Numbered from the stretch's first letter, positions 32,192 through 45,100 are shown. The stretch is 64,000 nt of DNA from Echinarachnius parma (GCA_037951105.1 JBAMJV010003226.1:150966-214965); one strand, 5' to 3'. Notes: generated by a model from the sequence alone, not told the origin. Numbers and translations: made by a program.

Positions 32192-35021
32192 GGCTGACAT
32201 CATCCGAGATCATATCACCGATCATCGATTGGACATTGTATGCTTAACCGAGACTTGGCTTACGTCTTCGGAAAGGCATAAGAAAACCATCGGGGACCTT
32301 ACACCTGCGGGATTCAAGTTTCTTCAAGTCCCACGCCCAAATCGTCAAGGGGGTGGCTTAGCGGTTCTCTATCGTGATTCGTTGAAGCTGGTGTTAACAA
32401 CTTCCCAAACATTTGCCAGCTTCGAGTGTATGTGCTGTACCTTGCTGCCTGGAAACACCCATCGGGATCCTATAAATCTAGTCATTGTATACAGACCTCC
32501 TTATAGTCAGAAGAACAGATGTACTGTTGCGAATTTTCTTCAGGAATTTGAGGACCTGCTATCGATTCTCTGTGTCTCCTCTCAGAAGATTCTCATAATG
32601 GGTGATTTCAACATCCATTGGGATGACCAAGGGAATGTGAATACCATGAAATTCGTTGACATTCTGAACACCTTTGATCTTTGTCAAGATGTCACAGATT
32701 TTACTCATATGAGTGGACATATCCTCGACTATGTTATATCCAGAAAATCAGAAACATTGGTGAAATCGGTGGAAATATCAACATTTATCAGCGATCATGC
32801 AGCCGTTCATTGTGTGTTAAATATGAATAAACCACCTTCAAAAACGCAGAAAAGGATAACTTTTCGGAAACTTAAAGCAATCAATCATTCTGCATTTTCC
32901 AATGAATTGCAATCACTTGAGTTATCTTCCGATGAGTCTCAGAGTCTGGATGAACTCAGTGATAACTATGATACATCATTGACTAAAATCTTAGACAAAC
33001 ATGCTCCAGTAAAATCATGCTTGGTTGTTGATCGCCCTATGAATCACTGGTTTACAGATGAGATTGCTGATGCCAAAAGACAACGACGTAGACTAGAGAA
33101 GAAATGGCGGAAGAGTAAACTTGTTGTTGACAGAGAATCCTTCGTCAAACAGAGACTTGCTGTCTCTTCATTGATACAGAAAGCCAAGGACAAGAATCTG
33201 GAAGACGCAATAAAGAACTGCTCAGATCAAAGAGAAGTGTACAAAGTCGTCAATGATGCCCTTCACCGCGGCAAAAAGTCAATTCTTCCTGCTCATTCGG
33301 ATGAGAGAGATCTCGCTGAGACTTTTAACAGGTTCTTCTTCCAAAAGATCGTCAACATTCGTGCTCAATTGGACTTGGCTGCTTCTCAACTAGCTCATTT
33401 GCCAACACCCGAGGACCAGCAACCTAGGGTTGACTGTCGTTTATCCAGCTTTACGCCAGCATCAGAGAATGAAGTCGCCAGGATCATCAAGAATTCGCCA
33501 TCTACGTACAGCCCTCATGATCCAATTCCAACGTGGCTGCTTAAGAAACATTTTGAAGACATTGTACCACATGTTACATTAATAGTTAATCGGTCCCTTG
33601 AATCCGGTTTGTTTCCTTTATCTTTCAAGAAAGCAATCATAAAACCACTCTTGAAGAAGCCAAGCCTTGATCCGGATTCTTTCCAGAACTACCGACCGGT
33701 TTCAAACTTAAAATTCCAGTCCAAAGTTCTGGAACGAGTCGTCGCTTGTCGCCTCCAGGCCTATCTGGATCATAACAGCTTAACAGAACCTCTTCAGTCT
33801 GCTTATAGAAAGTACCATAGCACTGAATCCGCCCTCACAAAGGTTCATAATGATATCCTTCTCTCCATGGATTCAAAGCACGCTGTATTCCTTGTATTGC
33901 TCGATCTGTCAGCTGCGTTTGACACCATTGACATTGATCTCCTTATCCATCGATTTGACATGCTTGGAGTGGAAGGATTAGCACTATCTTGGATAAATTC
34001 ATATTTGTGTCACAGGAAGCAATCAGTCCGAGTCAATGACTCATTCTCCTCTGAACAGGAGCTCCTATACGGAGTACCCCAAGGTTCAGTCTTAGGACCG
34101 TTGTTTTTTACTATCTATAATACTCCCCTTGCAGAAATAGCTCGTCGTCATAATGTAAATGTTCATTTATATGCCGACGATATACAGCTTTACACATCAT
34201 TTAAACTTTCCGAACCTGATAGTGAAGTAATGGCCAAGAGAAAACTTGAATCCTGCATAGCAGATATGAGACGATGGATGATAAACAATAAACTCAAGTT
34301 AAATGATGATAAAAGTGAATTTATAGTTGTTGCATCTCAAAGGCATCGTAGTAAGATTCAATGTAATTCAATACAAATTGGTGACGTAGACGTCCAAGCA
34401 GTGTCAAATGTTAGAAATCTAGGTGTACAATTTGATTCTACTATGTCAATGTCATCTCACATTAATGCAACGTGTCGTTCAGTGTACTATCATATTCGCA
34501 ATATTAGTAGTATTCGTAAATCACTTTCAAAAGAAGTAGCTGCCTCTGTTATTCATTCTTATGTTATATCACGTTTAGATTATGGTAATTCACTGTTATA
34601 TAATGCACCAGTTACACAACTTGCTAAGTTACAGAGGGCTCAGAATGCTGCAGCACGAGTTCTTACTGGTATTCCTAAGTTTTCTCACATAACTCCTATT
34701 TTAAAGGACCTGCATTGGTTACCTGTGAAAGAGAGAATAATGTACAAAATACTTATTATGACATGGAAAGCTCTCAATGGTCGTTCTCCTCAATATGTAT
34801 TAGATTTGGTAAGTGTATATGTACCAAATAGAAATCTTCGGTCCCTGAATTGTAATATGTTATCAGTACCAAAAGTTCAATCGTTGGCAGGTGAAAAGTC
34901 CTTTCTGTACTCAGCACCAACATTATGGAATTCTTTGCCAGTTAATGTTAGAAATACGACATCAATTGAGTCTTTTAAAATAGGTATAAAGACAATTTTG
35001 TTTAAATTAGCATTTGATTAG
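32127..35021 (+). CDS. LINE endonuclease / reverse transcriptase (964 aa)
   Basis: The N-terminal APE-type endonuclease has INAQS (14-18), TETWL (41-45), VYRPPY (121-126), GDFN (159-162) and the catalytic SDH (222-224). The reverse transcriptase follows: PLLKKPSLDP, NYRPVSNL, LDLSAAFD (592-599), GVPQGSVLGPLFF and YADD (682-685), the two aspartate blocks that hold the metal ions. The C-terminal part (LDYGNSLLYN, LHWLPV, APTLWNSLP) is typical of CR1/L2 elements. The frame has no internal stop. It would nick target DNA and copy its own RNA there. ATG 32127 may be internal to a longer original frame. The clade within CR1/L2 is uncertain. Confidence 0.95.
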   Translation: MELMPGHVNSIGLINAQSVCNKADIIRDHITDHRLDIVCLTETWLTSSERHKKTIGDLTPAGFKFLQVPRPNRQGGGLAVLYRDSLKLVLTTSQTFASFECMCCTLLPGNTHRDPINLVIVYRPPYSQKNRCTVANFLQEFEDLLSILCVSSQKILIMGDFNIHWDDQGNVNTMKFVDILNTFDLCQDVTDFTHMSGHILDYVISRKSETLVKSVEISTFISDHAAVHCVLNMNKPPSKTQKRITFRKLKAINHSAFSNELQSLELSSDESQSLDELSDNYDTSLTKILDKHAPVKSCLVVDRPMNHWFTDEIADAKRQRRRLEKKWRKSKLVVDRESFVKQRLAVSSLIQKAKDKNLEDAIKNCSDQREVYKVVNDALHRGKKSILPAHSDERDLAETFNRFFFQKIVNIRAQLDLAASQLAHLPTPEDQQPRVDCRLSSFTPASENEVARIIKNSPSTYSPHDPIPTWLLKKHFEDIVPHVTLIVNRSLESGLFPLSFKKAIIKPLLKKPSLDPDSFQNYRPVSNLKFQSKVLERVVACRLQAYLDHNSLTEPLQSAYRKYHSTESALTKVHNDILLSMDSKHAVFLVLLDLSAAFDTIDIDLLIHRFDMLGVEGLALSWINSYLCHRKQSVRVNDSFSSEQELLYGVPQGSVLGPLFFTIYNTPLAEIARRHNVNVHLYADDIQLYTSFKLSEPDSEVMAKRKLESCIADMRRWMINNKLKLNDDKSEFIVVASQRHRSKIQCNSIQIGDVDVQAVSNVRNLGVQFDSTMSMSSHINATCRSVYYHIRNISSIRKSLSKEVAASVIHSYVISRLDYGNSLLYNAPVTQLAKLQRAQNAAARVLTGIPKFSHITPILKDLHWLPVKERIMYKILIMTWKALNGRSPQYVLDLVSVYVPNRNLRSLNCNMLSVPKVQSLAGEKSFLYSAPTLWNSLPVNVRNTTSIESFKIGIKTILFKLAFD

Positions 35022-35222
35022 GGACTATATTTCTATTTCTCTCTCCTTTCCTTTCCTTTCCTTTCCTTTTCATTTCTATTTGCGCCTGAGAATAGTTTAC
35101 TAGATTCATGGCGCATTATAAGTGCTCTATATTATTATTATTATTATTATAACAACAATCTGCATTGTATCAACCACTCATCACTTTTTGCACATGTTAA
35201 CAAAGTTACTAGATCCTTTTAA

Positions 35223-36030
35223 GTCTTTTTTGGCTAAATTGAGTTCTGCATACAATCTTCCATGTTAGAGCCTTCTCTATGTGATGCCAATTTTCAGATA
35301 TTTTCTTTTGTGCAATTGTCAGAATAATCATGAAAAATAAAAGAGAAGTCAAATTTGCTTTCTACCAGGTTCCCAAATTGTAAACATGATTTTCTTCAAG
35401 TAAAAAAAGTCCCTTAGTGCCCTTCTCTATTCTAACATATATGATTTGTTTCTGTTGGCATGTACACATAAATAATGGCAATAATACATCTAGAATAAAA
35501 TACCATATTTTGTTAAAAACTCTGACAAAATCTGACCACAATTGCATAAGTTACCCCTGAGGGTTATTCTTAAGGCACTCTGGCACAAAGTTAGAACAAA
35601 ATATATATGTTATTTATATACTTAAGATTACGTTATTCAATCTTTGGTAGAAATCTTGACATAAAAGCACAAATGCATAGATGAAGCATGAATGACTGTC
35701 CTAGGGTTTAACAGAAACAAATCAAACACTATTTATCAGTAAATCATTTTAAAGCAAATTTTACATGTAATCTACTATTTAAATGCGCTGCTACGTACAA
35801 AGTACCAGACTATACCCTGGCTTTAGCCTAACTCCAATAAGGTGCATAACACATAAGGCACTTCAAGGAAGACATTCCTGACAGGTTCCTACGATCTATA
35901 CCTGCGTTTAATGTAGCAACGTGAATGGAATGCGCAACTTGTGCCACAACACATTCATATAAATGAACACAGTATACTAATGAAATGTGCATGTGCATAA
36001 ATAAAGTTTACATATATATCTTTTTATACA
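35223..36030. other. No gene seen
   Basis: AT-rich sequence 3' of the OCA2-like gene. Some of it may belong to that gene's 3' UTR, but no clear polyadenylation signal was found on the minus strand. Confidence 0.45.
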
Positions 36031-36690
36031 TTAACACTGTCGTAGTGCCATTCAAATGCAATGTGGCAAATGATAAGGTATATCATGGTGAATTTGGAAA
36101 TATTTTAGCCTTCTCTTATACACATTATTCCGTTTCATATGAGAAACGGAACAAAAACCTTTGCATAACACAACCACGGGCATAATACTAATCTAAACAT
36201 AATACTACACAGTGAATCTATAAGTCAATCATCATGATACTAACGTACCCTTCTAGTAGAAAGCTGTTGAGGGAAGACTTGGTATAATAATACATAGTGA
36301 ATACGTCTATCCATATGATCCCAGAGTAAGTTTCTAGCAGAAAGTTGTCGAGGGAAGACTAGTGGCATTCAAACGCAATGTGGCAGATGATATGGTGATA
36401 TAGGAAATATAGCTTTCTCTTATATATCTACATTATTCTGTTTTATATGAGAAACACGGAAAAAACCATTGCATAACACCACCCTTGGCATAATACTACA
36501 CAGTGAATATAAGACGATCTATGTGATACTACAGTACAGAGGCGTTGGCTCGTTTGCAAAGCACAATGCATTGTGTTTTTTTCCGAACGCGCTGATGCCT
36601 CTGCTACAGTAAGCTTCTATCAGATAGCTGTCGAGGGAAGACTAGTGGCATTCGAATGCAATGTGACAAATGATAAGGTTTATCACGGTG
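36030..36690 (-). repeat. Three degenerate copies of the last-exon edge
   Basis: Near 36042-36105, 36361-36405 and 36640-36705 the + strand text 'agtggcattcaaacgcaatg', 'tggcaaatgataaggtatat' recurs. It corresponds to the final exon sequence at 36776-36825 ('agtgccagactaatgcaacg', 'tggcaaatgagtaggtatat'). Each is preceded by 'agctgtcgagggaagacta' or similar. They lie beyond the stop codon, in the presumed 3' UTR. Confidence 0.75.
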
Positions 36691-36775
36691 AATTTGGAAA
36701 TGTCCATGTGATACTGAAGTACACTTCTGGCTATTTTCTTTTGTACGCTTCTAGTAGGAGGCCGTCGAGTGTAGA

Positions 36776-36860
36776 CTAGTGCCAGACTAATGCAACGTGG
36801 CAAATGAGTAGGTATATCATTGCCACAAACGTAGTGCACAGCATCATGGGGAAACCAACC
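36776..36860 (-). CDS. OCA2: OCA2-like exon 15: C-terminal helix and stop
   Basis: 85 nt after 'ctttacag'. It encodes [20 protein letters not shown] and HVALVWH, then TAG at 36776-36778. Human ends [27 protein letters not shown], so the C-terminus is complete. Confidence 0.96.
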
Positions 36861-39111
36861 CTGTAAAGCAAAAACAAAACAAAGAAAAAGAGCAATAAAT
36901 ACTAACTTCATTAAAAAAAAATATGTACACATGTCCAGCAAAACAGAAGCTGAATGAAGAGTGAACAATACATTAGTGCCTGTGGAACACCACATGGCAG
37001 ATAATTTGGTTCAGAATTAAATAATTGCTGCAAATGTGAAAGATCATATGTACTTTAAAATATTAAAATACAAATTATGTATAGTATTACGCACAGTGCG
37101 CAAGGCATTCGCAAGATGACATCTGATTTGCGAATCAGACCTTTAACACCTTTGAATGAGGCCGGCCACTTACCTGAAGAAGTCATAGAATGAGAAGCTG
37201 TATCCGTGCTGGTCTGCTATCCCAGCACACACCACGTTAGCCGAGGCCCCGATCAGGGTTCCGTTGCCGCCGAGACAGGCACCAAAGGCCAAGGCCCACA
37301 CTAAGGGCTCTAGAGGTAATCCTAGTTCCTCTCTCTCGGCTAGATCCAAGATGACTGGAATCTGGTTTGGAACAAAGATGTCAAAATAAAAAAAATGGTA
37401 GAGAAATAAGATACAATGAAGAGAAGATTGTCTCCGAGATTAGTGCTTAAAGCCCTTATCAGGGTTCCATTTTCTACCAGGACAGGCATCAAAGGCCAAG
37501 GCCCACACTAAAGGCTCAAGGGGTAAACCCAACTCCTCTCGCTCAGCTAGATCTAAGATGACTGGAATCTGGCGTAGATAAGAAGGGAGGAGAAATTTTG
37601 AGAAATTTTTAAAAAGAGGTACAATAAAAAGCACTACATAAACAATTATCCTATAATGTTCAAAGGGCCCATTGTCCTGATGCCTATAATCAGAACTCAA
37701 GGGATTGACTGGATAATGAAAGGAAACCATAAGGATATATCTGGGGACCGTAGTAACAAGACAATAGGTCTGCTGGTGCAAAATGGCACAAGTTGAGCCA
37801 CTGAGGAGAATTTGGGCCATTATGACTTAGCCCCCTTAACTTTCTTAACCAACAACATGAAGTGAAGAGAGAGTAACAAGTGGCATAAAGAAAGAATAAT
37901 AAACGAAAAGAAATTGCTGGTCAAATAACTAAAATTCAGGTAGAGAGGACTTTTCTTATGATTTTTAAATACAAAATCTTGGATATTAAAACAAACAACA
38001 AACTTACCATTGCGGTTGTGAATGGAATGTTGTCAATGAAGGATGACGCCAATGCTGAAACCCATAGAATAAGGACGAGAGCCACAAGGAGTCTGTGTTC
38101 AGGATCCACACTCTAGAAATGAAACAATTTTTAGTAAGAATGATTAAATATATGATAAAAGTATTTCATTTATTTGAATAAATGCAAAAAGTATAATATT
38201 GAGATAAAAACACGATCAGATGATGAAAGTCTTTCATTTATTCATATAAATTGAATCAATATTTGTCCTTTATCATAAAAATCAATTCACTGGCAGGAAA
38301 TTATTTTCTTGAAATGCCTTTTTTCAGTAATACCCTTTATTTCATACTAGTTATCTATCAAAAGAAAAGTAGAAAACAAATATTATTAAGTCTCTCACCT
38401 CTATAATACTAGCTACAAAGTCACCAATGAATGCGATGAGACCAAGTTCCGTCAAACCCTGTCAAAACAACAACAACAAAGGAGGAAAATGAGAATTAAA
38501 CCTGAAAGTAGCATGAAACAATGAGCATGAAATAAACCCCCCCTCAAATAAAATAACAATACATAAATAAACAAATTAACATTAAATTGGTCACCAAGAT
38601 TGCTAATTCTCTTTAACCACTTGACTGCTAAGCACGTACTATTACGTGCATTCAGATGTGACACTCTGTGCTAACCACGTACTATTACGTGCGATGTCCA
38701 TTTCCTGTTGAAGGCATTAGCACTGCGCTATATGTACCCCTACTTTGCTATTAGCATCTGATTATCTAACTTGAGAATATGAATAGATGGCGCTCTTTCA
38801 CAAACAAATCCAAGATTTTGCGGCTAATTATAGAACACTTTCGGTCTGTACACGGGGAAAGTGCACTTACAATTTCAAAATGGCGACTATATATACAGTC
38901 AAACCTGTCTTAGTGGCCACCTGCCTATAGCAGCCAACCTGTCTATAGTGGCCATCAAAAGTTATCCCCTGCATGGAAAAACAGTGCTATTTAATCTGTC
39001 TATAGTGGCCACCTGTCTATAATGGCCACTATTTGTGACTCCCTTGGGTGGCCACTATAGACAGGTTTGACTGTATATATATATATAATATAGGGCTATA
39101 TATGATATAGG

Positions 39112-39155
<44 letters not shown>

Positions 39156-42100
39156 TGTGTGTAATACTACATATCTCAATTATGTTTATATGTAGTTCAT
39201 TACTGATATTGATTGATTTCCATATATTTATTTCATATGATGGCAACTTGTTTGCTACATAACCTTTGTATTGTCGGATTTTTGTGTGTCTAAAAAACGC
39301 TTTAGCACAGAGTGGTACAGTGTGCACAAAGCCTATAGCGGTCAAGTGGTTAAGTTCAACCATTCAAAGGGAAATAGTATAATAGCTTTATACTCTAATA
39401 TTAGAAGTCCTAGAAGCTGATTTTCAGGCTCAATTTGAAATAACACTTCTGAGAAATGTGCCTATTCATCAAATCATATTTTCTATTCAAGCTGCTATGT
39501 GGAGAAATGAACATGCCTTTTTTGTACCAAATTTCTTTTTTAAAATTAAAATTGAAACTTTATTCACCATTCCGTTAAAAACATTTGCAAGTTCATGTGA
39601 ACCACTAAATAGTTATAAAGTTTTTTTCAAAACATTTTCTGTGACTTTATCTTACCTCCATCAGAACAAAGAGGGCAGCAAAGAAAAGAAGTGTTGCCCA
39701 CTCGACCCGATGCATGATGCTCTCAATGTCGTGAATATCGGCCAGGAGTAACAGAGATACAGCTCCTATGACCGCTATCCAACCTGAAAAAGAGGTCAAA
39801 GGTCAAAGGTCAATTATGCAAGTAAGAAGTTACATGCCCACTCAACCCTATGCATGATGTTTGCAATGTCACTCATGATTATCGGCCAGGAATAACAGAG
39901 ATACAGTTCCTAGTACTGCTATAAAACTTTAAAATGAGGTCAAAGTTCAAAGGTCAAGATTACAAGTAAAATACAGGATAAATTACAGGAGTTTAGCTTA
40001 GTCGACATGAAGCATAATCCTCTCAATCTTTTGAATATTAGCCAGAAGTATCGTAGATATAATAGCTCCTATTACCGCTATCCAACCTAAAAATGGGGTC
40101 AATGATCAAAGGTTAAGGTCAAAGGTCAATGTCAAAATTTAGGATAAATTACAGAAACGTTGGTCATGCAACCCAATGCGTAATGTTCTCAGTGTTGTGA
40201 ATATTAACTCAAAGAAAAAACCTTCCAAACTAAAAAATGAGATCAAATGTCAAAGGTGAGGGGTCACATTAAAACAAAGAGTGCTATACAGAAGTGAAGT
40301 GCTGTTTCAGTTAAAAACAAATTCAAATCCAAGCAATATTTAATGATGGTAGGATTCAAACTAATGCTCTCCAGAATCCTGGAAAATGTCTACAAAGACT
40401 ACAGTTTTTTAAGTGGCCTTTATCAAGAAATTTGACGTAGTCTATTTCTGATCTTTTTTTTGTGGGAAACTCACCGATGTCGAGATAGATGCCGTCGACC
40501 ACGGAGTGGATGAAGAAGAGGAGGATGGTCACGAGGAGGACGCAGCTGCACTTGATGAACAGGACCTTGTCTGTGATACGGTACTGCCATTGAACATGGA
40601 AGAAAACAAACATGGTTATACAATGCATTTAAACTTTCTTTTTTTTAACCAATATGAAGGAAACCAAAAATGTCTACCTATTGTACAGGACCTTGTCTGT
40701 CATTGAAACATGGAAGAAAACAAACATGGTTATACAATGCATTTAAACTTTTAGTTTTTTACCAATATGAAGGAAACCAAAAATGTCTACCTATTGTACA
40801 GGACCTTGTCTGTCATTGAAACATGGAAGAAAACAAACATGGTTATACAATGCATTTAAACTTCTTTTTAAAAAAAACAATATGAAGGAAACCAAAAATG
40901 TCTACCTATTGTACAGGACCTTGTCTGTCATTGAAATATGGAAGAAAACAAACATGGTTATACAATGCATTTAAACTTCTTCTTTTATTTTACCAATATG
41001 AAGGAAACCAAAAATGTCTACCTATTGTACAGGACCTTGGCCCCGTTGCAGAAAGAGATACAATCGATTGTAAGTTACGATTGGTCGTAAGTCAGAAAAT
41101 TTACGCGTTTCAACCAATCAGATTTGCGCATCTAGAACACGTGATCTGACTTACGATTAATTGCAACTTACAATCGATTGTATCTCTTTCTGCAATGGGG
41201 CCCTTGTCTGTCATTGAAACATGGAAGAAAACAAACATGTTTACCATCTAAATGAAGAAAAAAAACTAGCAAAGAAGATGGGGAAAAGTATAATGCAGAA
41301 GATTATCACTTGTCTCGCAAAGTAAATGAACTTTGTCAGTTACTGAAGACGGGAAAGAGCGAGGGATTGACAAACTGTACTTAATCAGTACGAAAATGTT
41401 GCAGAGATACCATGGGTGAAAGCAAAATTTTGATTACTCAAATTCTTGCTTGCAACATGGGTTACGCCATCATGGCCTTGAATAATGTAATTTAAAAAAA
41501 ACACACAACAAACATTATTTCATGTTACCTTTAGCTCCAGCTCTGAAAGCTTGTCTTTCCATGAAGTATTTGCTCTGGTTGTTTGCCTGTGGCATGGGAA
41601 AGAAATTAATAGAAAGAATTATGAAAAAATAATTAAAACAATTTTATTATTACATGTTCAGGACTACAGTAGTCCCCAAAATACTCGGGCTAGGGTCTAT
41701 GGAGAATACATGTTATAGCAAAATCAATCAGTCTTTAATACCATAAACAAATTTGGATTTATGAGCAATCCTTGCTCTTTATGAGTGGCTTAGTTGAGAA
41801 TAAGGCAAACTACTTACTATGGAATCAGGCAATAATATTTTATGGAAACCAATTGTCTGGTTCTTACGCGTGGTTGACTGAATCACTTTCATCGATTAAT
41901 AATGATAACAAAATAATAGATTGCATTATTACAGGGTTCTTAAGCGTTGTTTTAGACAGGATTATATCAATTTCCACCTAAAGGCCACCATAGCTGTGCT
42001 CATAAATGGTGTTTCTGGGTTCGGGCTCGAGCTGTGAGACCTTCTGCATGAGCAGGGCTTTTACCGTGCTCGAAACGCCAATTGTACAAATTTCTACCCA

Positions 42101-45100
42101 GGGTTTAGTTCCGAGAAGCCACCATACCTGTGCTCATATATTGCGTTCCTTAATTCAGTCTCCAGCTGCGAGACCTTCTGCATGAGCAGGGCTTTTACCA
42201 TGCTCTAATGGCTAATTGTATAAATTTCTACCCAGAGTTTGGTTCCAAGAAGCCACCATACCTGTGCTCGTATATTGCGTTCCTTAGTTCAGTCTCCAGC
42301 TATGACACCTTCTGCATTAGCAGGGCTTTTACTGTGCTTTAATGGTTAATTTGATCAATTTCTACCCAGAATTTGGTTCCGAGAAGCTAACATACCTGTG
42401 CTCGTATATTGCGTTCCTTAGTTCAGTATCCAGCTGCGAGACCTTCTGCATTAGCAGGGCTTTTACCGTGCTCTAATAGCTAATTGTATAAATGTCTACC
42501 CAGAGTTTGGTTCCAAGAAGCCACCATACCTGTGCTCGTATATTGCGTTCCTTAGTTCAGTCTCCAGCTATTAGACCTTCTGCATTAGCAGGGATTTTAC
42601 CATGCTCTAATGGCTAATTGTATACATTTCTACCCAGAGTTTGCTTCCGAGAAGCCAACATACCTGTGCTCGTATAATGCGTTCCTTAGTTCAGTCTCCA
42701 GCTGCGAGACCTTCTGCATGAGCAGGGCTTTTACCGTGCTCTCCTCCTTTGAAGCTACCATAATACGGATTGCAGCCTTCCGCCAGATTTCGATCTCCCG
42801 CTTCAAATCTAGGTGAAAAATTGAAAATAAATAATAATATCAAGCATTTATAAAGCGCCATCTATCTAGATAGCCTATTCCTAGGCGCATAACAAAGAAA
42901 ACAAAGAAAAGCTTAAACAAACAAAATACCAATACATGCAACTAATTTATTAATAAGCTATTCTAAACAAGTATGATTTTAATTTGAACACCTGTAACGA
43001 GTCTATTGTTTTTATTTCTAAGGATAGCCTGTTCCATAAATCTGGTGCTATAATGAAAACTTAAGAATGCCCTGTTTCCATATGTTTTTGAAGTTTCTAA
43101 TAATAATCTATTTGAGGAGCGGAGGTTACGCTGTGGTACATATGACCAGACTAACTCATTTAAATAGCTAGGTGCCATACCATGTAGAATCTTCCAAGTT
43201 TGAAGCAGTATCTTAAATTCAATATGCTGGTGAATAGGTAGCCAATGTAAAGTCTGTAGCACATGTGTAATATGATCATACTTCGATGTTGGGTTAACCC
43301 GATCAGGACTGGTCCCTAAAACACTTGGGCTTGGGGCTATAGAGATTACATGTTACAGCAAAATCGATCAGTCCTGAATGGGTTGAAAAATGCTTTTGAG
43401 CACCAACTTCAAAATGCTGGGTGATTCATGATGTAAGTTTGTATAATCGTTGAAAAAAAAACCCAACATAAAATGAGAATTACAACTTTCGGACAGAAGA
43501 TTCAAAGTTAACTTCTAATACAATTTCTAATACAGGGTGGCCCACAAATAACGGAACGGGGTACTTGCCATACTAAAGACTCATGATGCCTGCCATACTG
43601 CATCGAGTAACGATCAACCGTGCGCCATTGTGAGTGTGGGTTCAGCTGTGTATAGAGAAGAAGGGGTACTAACAATGGCGCACGCATTGAACGTTACTAG
43701 TTGCTATGACGGGCATCATGTGTCTTCATTATAGCAAGCACCCCGTTCCATTATTTCTGGGCCACCCTGTATAGACTAACAAGTCATAGGGGGTGTTTCA
43801 CAAAGATCCTAAGTTGAACTTAACCCTAAGTTGGACTTAAACATTATGGTAAGCCATTAGTTTCTTTGAAAAAATGTTGCAATGTTTCTTTTAAATGGCA
43901 CAAAATGTTGGTTAAAATCATTAATATTTTTTATTATCAAGGGGATTTTATGTTCTTGATATAAAAATTTATGAAAGGTAAAAAATACTAGAATTTTTAC
44001 TTTTGAATATATTTTATTCCAAGGCTGCAAATGGCTTACCATAATTTGTAAGTCCAACTTACAGTTGAGTTCAACTTAGGATCTTTGTGAAACACCCCCA
44101 TATTACACTACAATGGCTTGTACCATTTTATTTTTTTAATTATTTTTTTATAGCATAAACGCACCAAAATGGTAAGTCAAGATTATCAAAATCTTCTCTA
44201 AAAACTTACCTCTAACTTTTGGTGGTTCCAGCGAATGCAGGTTTATCCCTCTGTATAAGAGCCGCAGCACAAAGTAGCCCACGATCATAACAAATATGAT
44301 CCCCACGCTCATGTGCAGCGTGAAATTTGCAAAGCCAATACCCTGAGGGGAAACAGACAAAAATGTAAATCAATAATACAATTTGAAAACTGGTATTTTG
44401 AATTTTGACTCCAACATAGGGGGAAATTTGCAAAGCCAATATTCCATGAAACAGACACACACAAAAAAACACAAAAAAAAACAAACCAGTCATGAAAAAG
44501 GAAAAAAACAAATTTAGATAAAGTGAGTGTGTCCCCAAATAATGTGTGCCCCCCTATACACGCTATTCTAGTATTATGAAAACAAATTCTCACAAATGGT
44601 TTGACTCGCTTAAAGTGGGGTTTGGCGCGATTTGACTCGCTTAAAGTGGGGTTTGACTCGCTTAAGTGGGGTTTGGCACGGTTTGACTCGCTTAAAGTGG
44701 GGTTTGGCGCGGTTTGACTCGCTTAAAGTGGTGTTTAGTGCAGTTTGACTTGCTTAAAGTTGGGTTTGGCGCGGTTTGACGCGCTTAAAATGGGGTTTGG
44801 CGTGGTTTGACTCGCTTAAAGTGGGGTTTGGAGCAGTTTGACTCGCTTAAAGTGGAGTTTTGCATGGTTTGACTCGCTTAAAGTGGGGTTTGGCGTGGTT
44901 TGACTCGCTTAAAGTGGGGTTTGGTGTAGTTTGACTTGCTTAAAGTGGGGTTTAATGCAGTTTGACTCACTTAAAGTGGGGTTTGGCAAGGTTTGACTTG
45001 CTTAAAGTGGGGTTTTGCACGGTTTGACTCGCTGAAAGTGGGGTTTTGCGCAGTTTGACTCGCTTAAAGTGGGGTTTGGCTTGGATTGACTCGCTAAAAG

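Larger units (their letters stand above)
31949..35148 (+). mobile_element. CR1/L2-like non-LTR retrotransposon, 5'-truncated or short
   Basis: It consists of a short upstream segment, the ORF at 32127-35021, and a 3' UTR with (CTTTC)n, 'gcgcctgagaatag', 'catggcgcattataagtgct' and a terminal (ATT)n run. The (ATT)n end and 'ggcgcattataag' style match the fragments at 42830, 51620 and 55035. The intact long ORF suggests a fairly recent insertion. Confidence 0.9.
31650..35222 (-). mobile_element. R1 MITE, copy 3, inverted and split by a LINE
   Basis: 31650-31948 is the inverse of most of R1 ('taaagggacttagtaacatt' onward) and 35149-35222 is the remainder, ending at TTAA. The LINE occupies the gap. 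ATAACA is found on both sides of the gap (31943-31948, 35149-35154), a likely short target duplication. Confidence 0.85.

Noticed and set aside
39458..39751. 97-codon + strand frame
   Set aside because: It runs antisense through exon 11 of the OCA2-like gene, whose minus-strand reading is clearly conserved.
44212..44593. Minus-strand frames of 94 and 108 codons near exon 7
   Set aside because: They read through the intron and the wrong frame of exon 7. The conserved frame is [16 protein letters not shown] with splice sites at 44342 and 44210.
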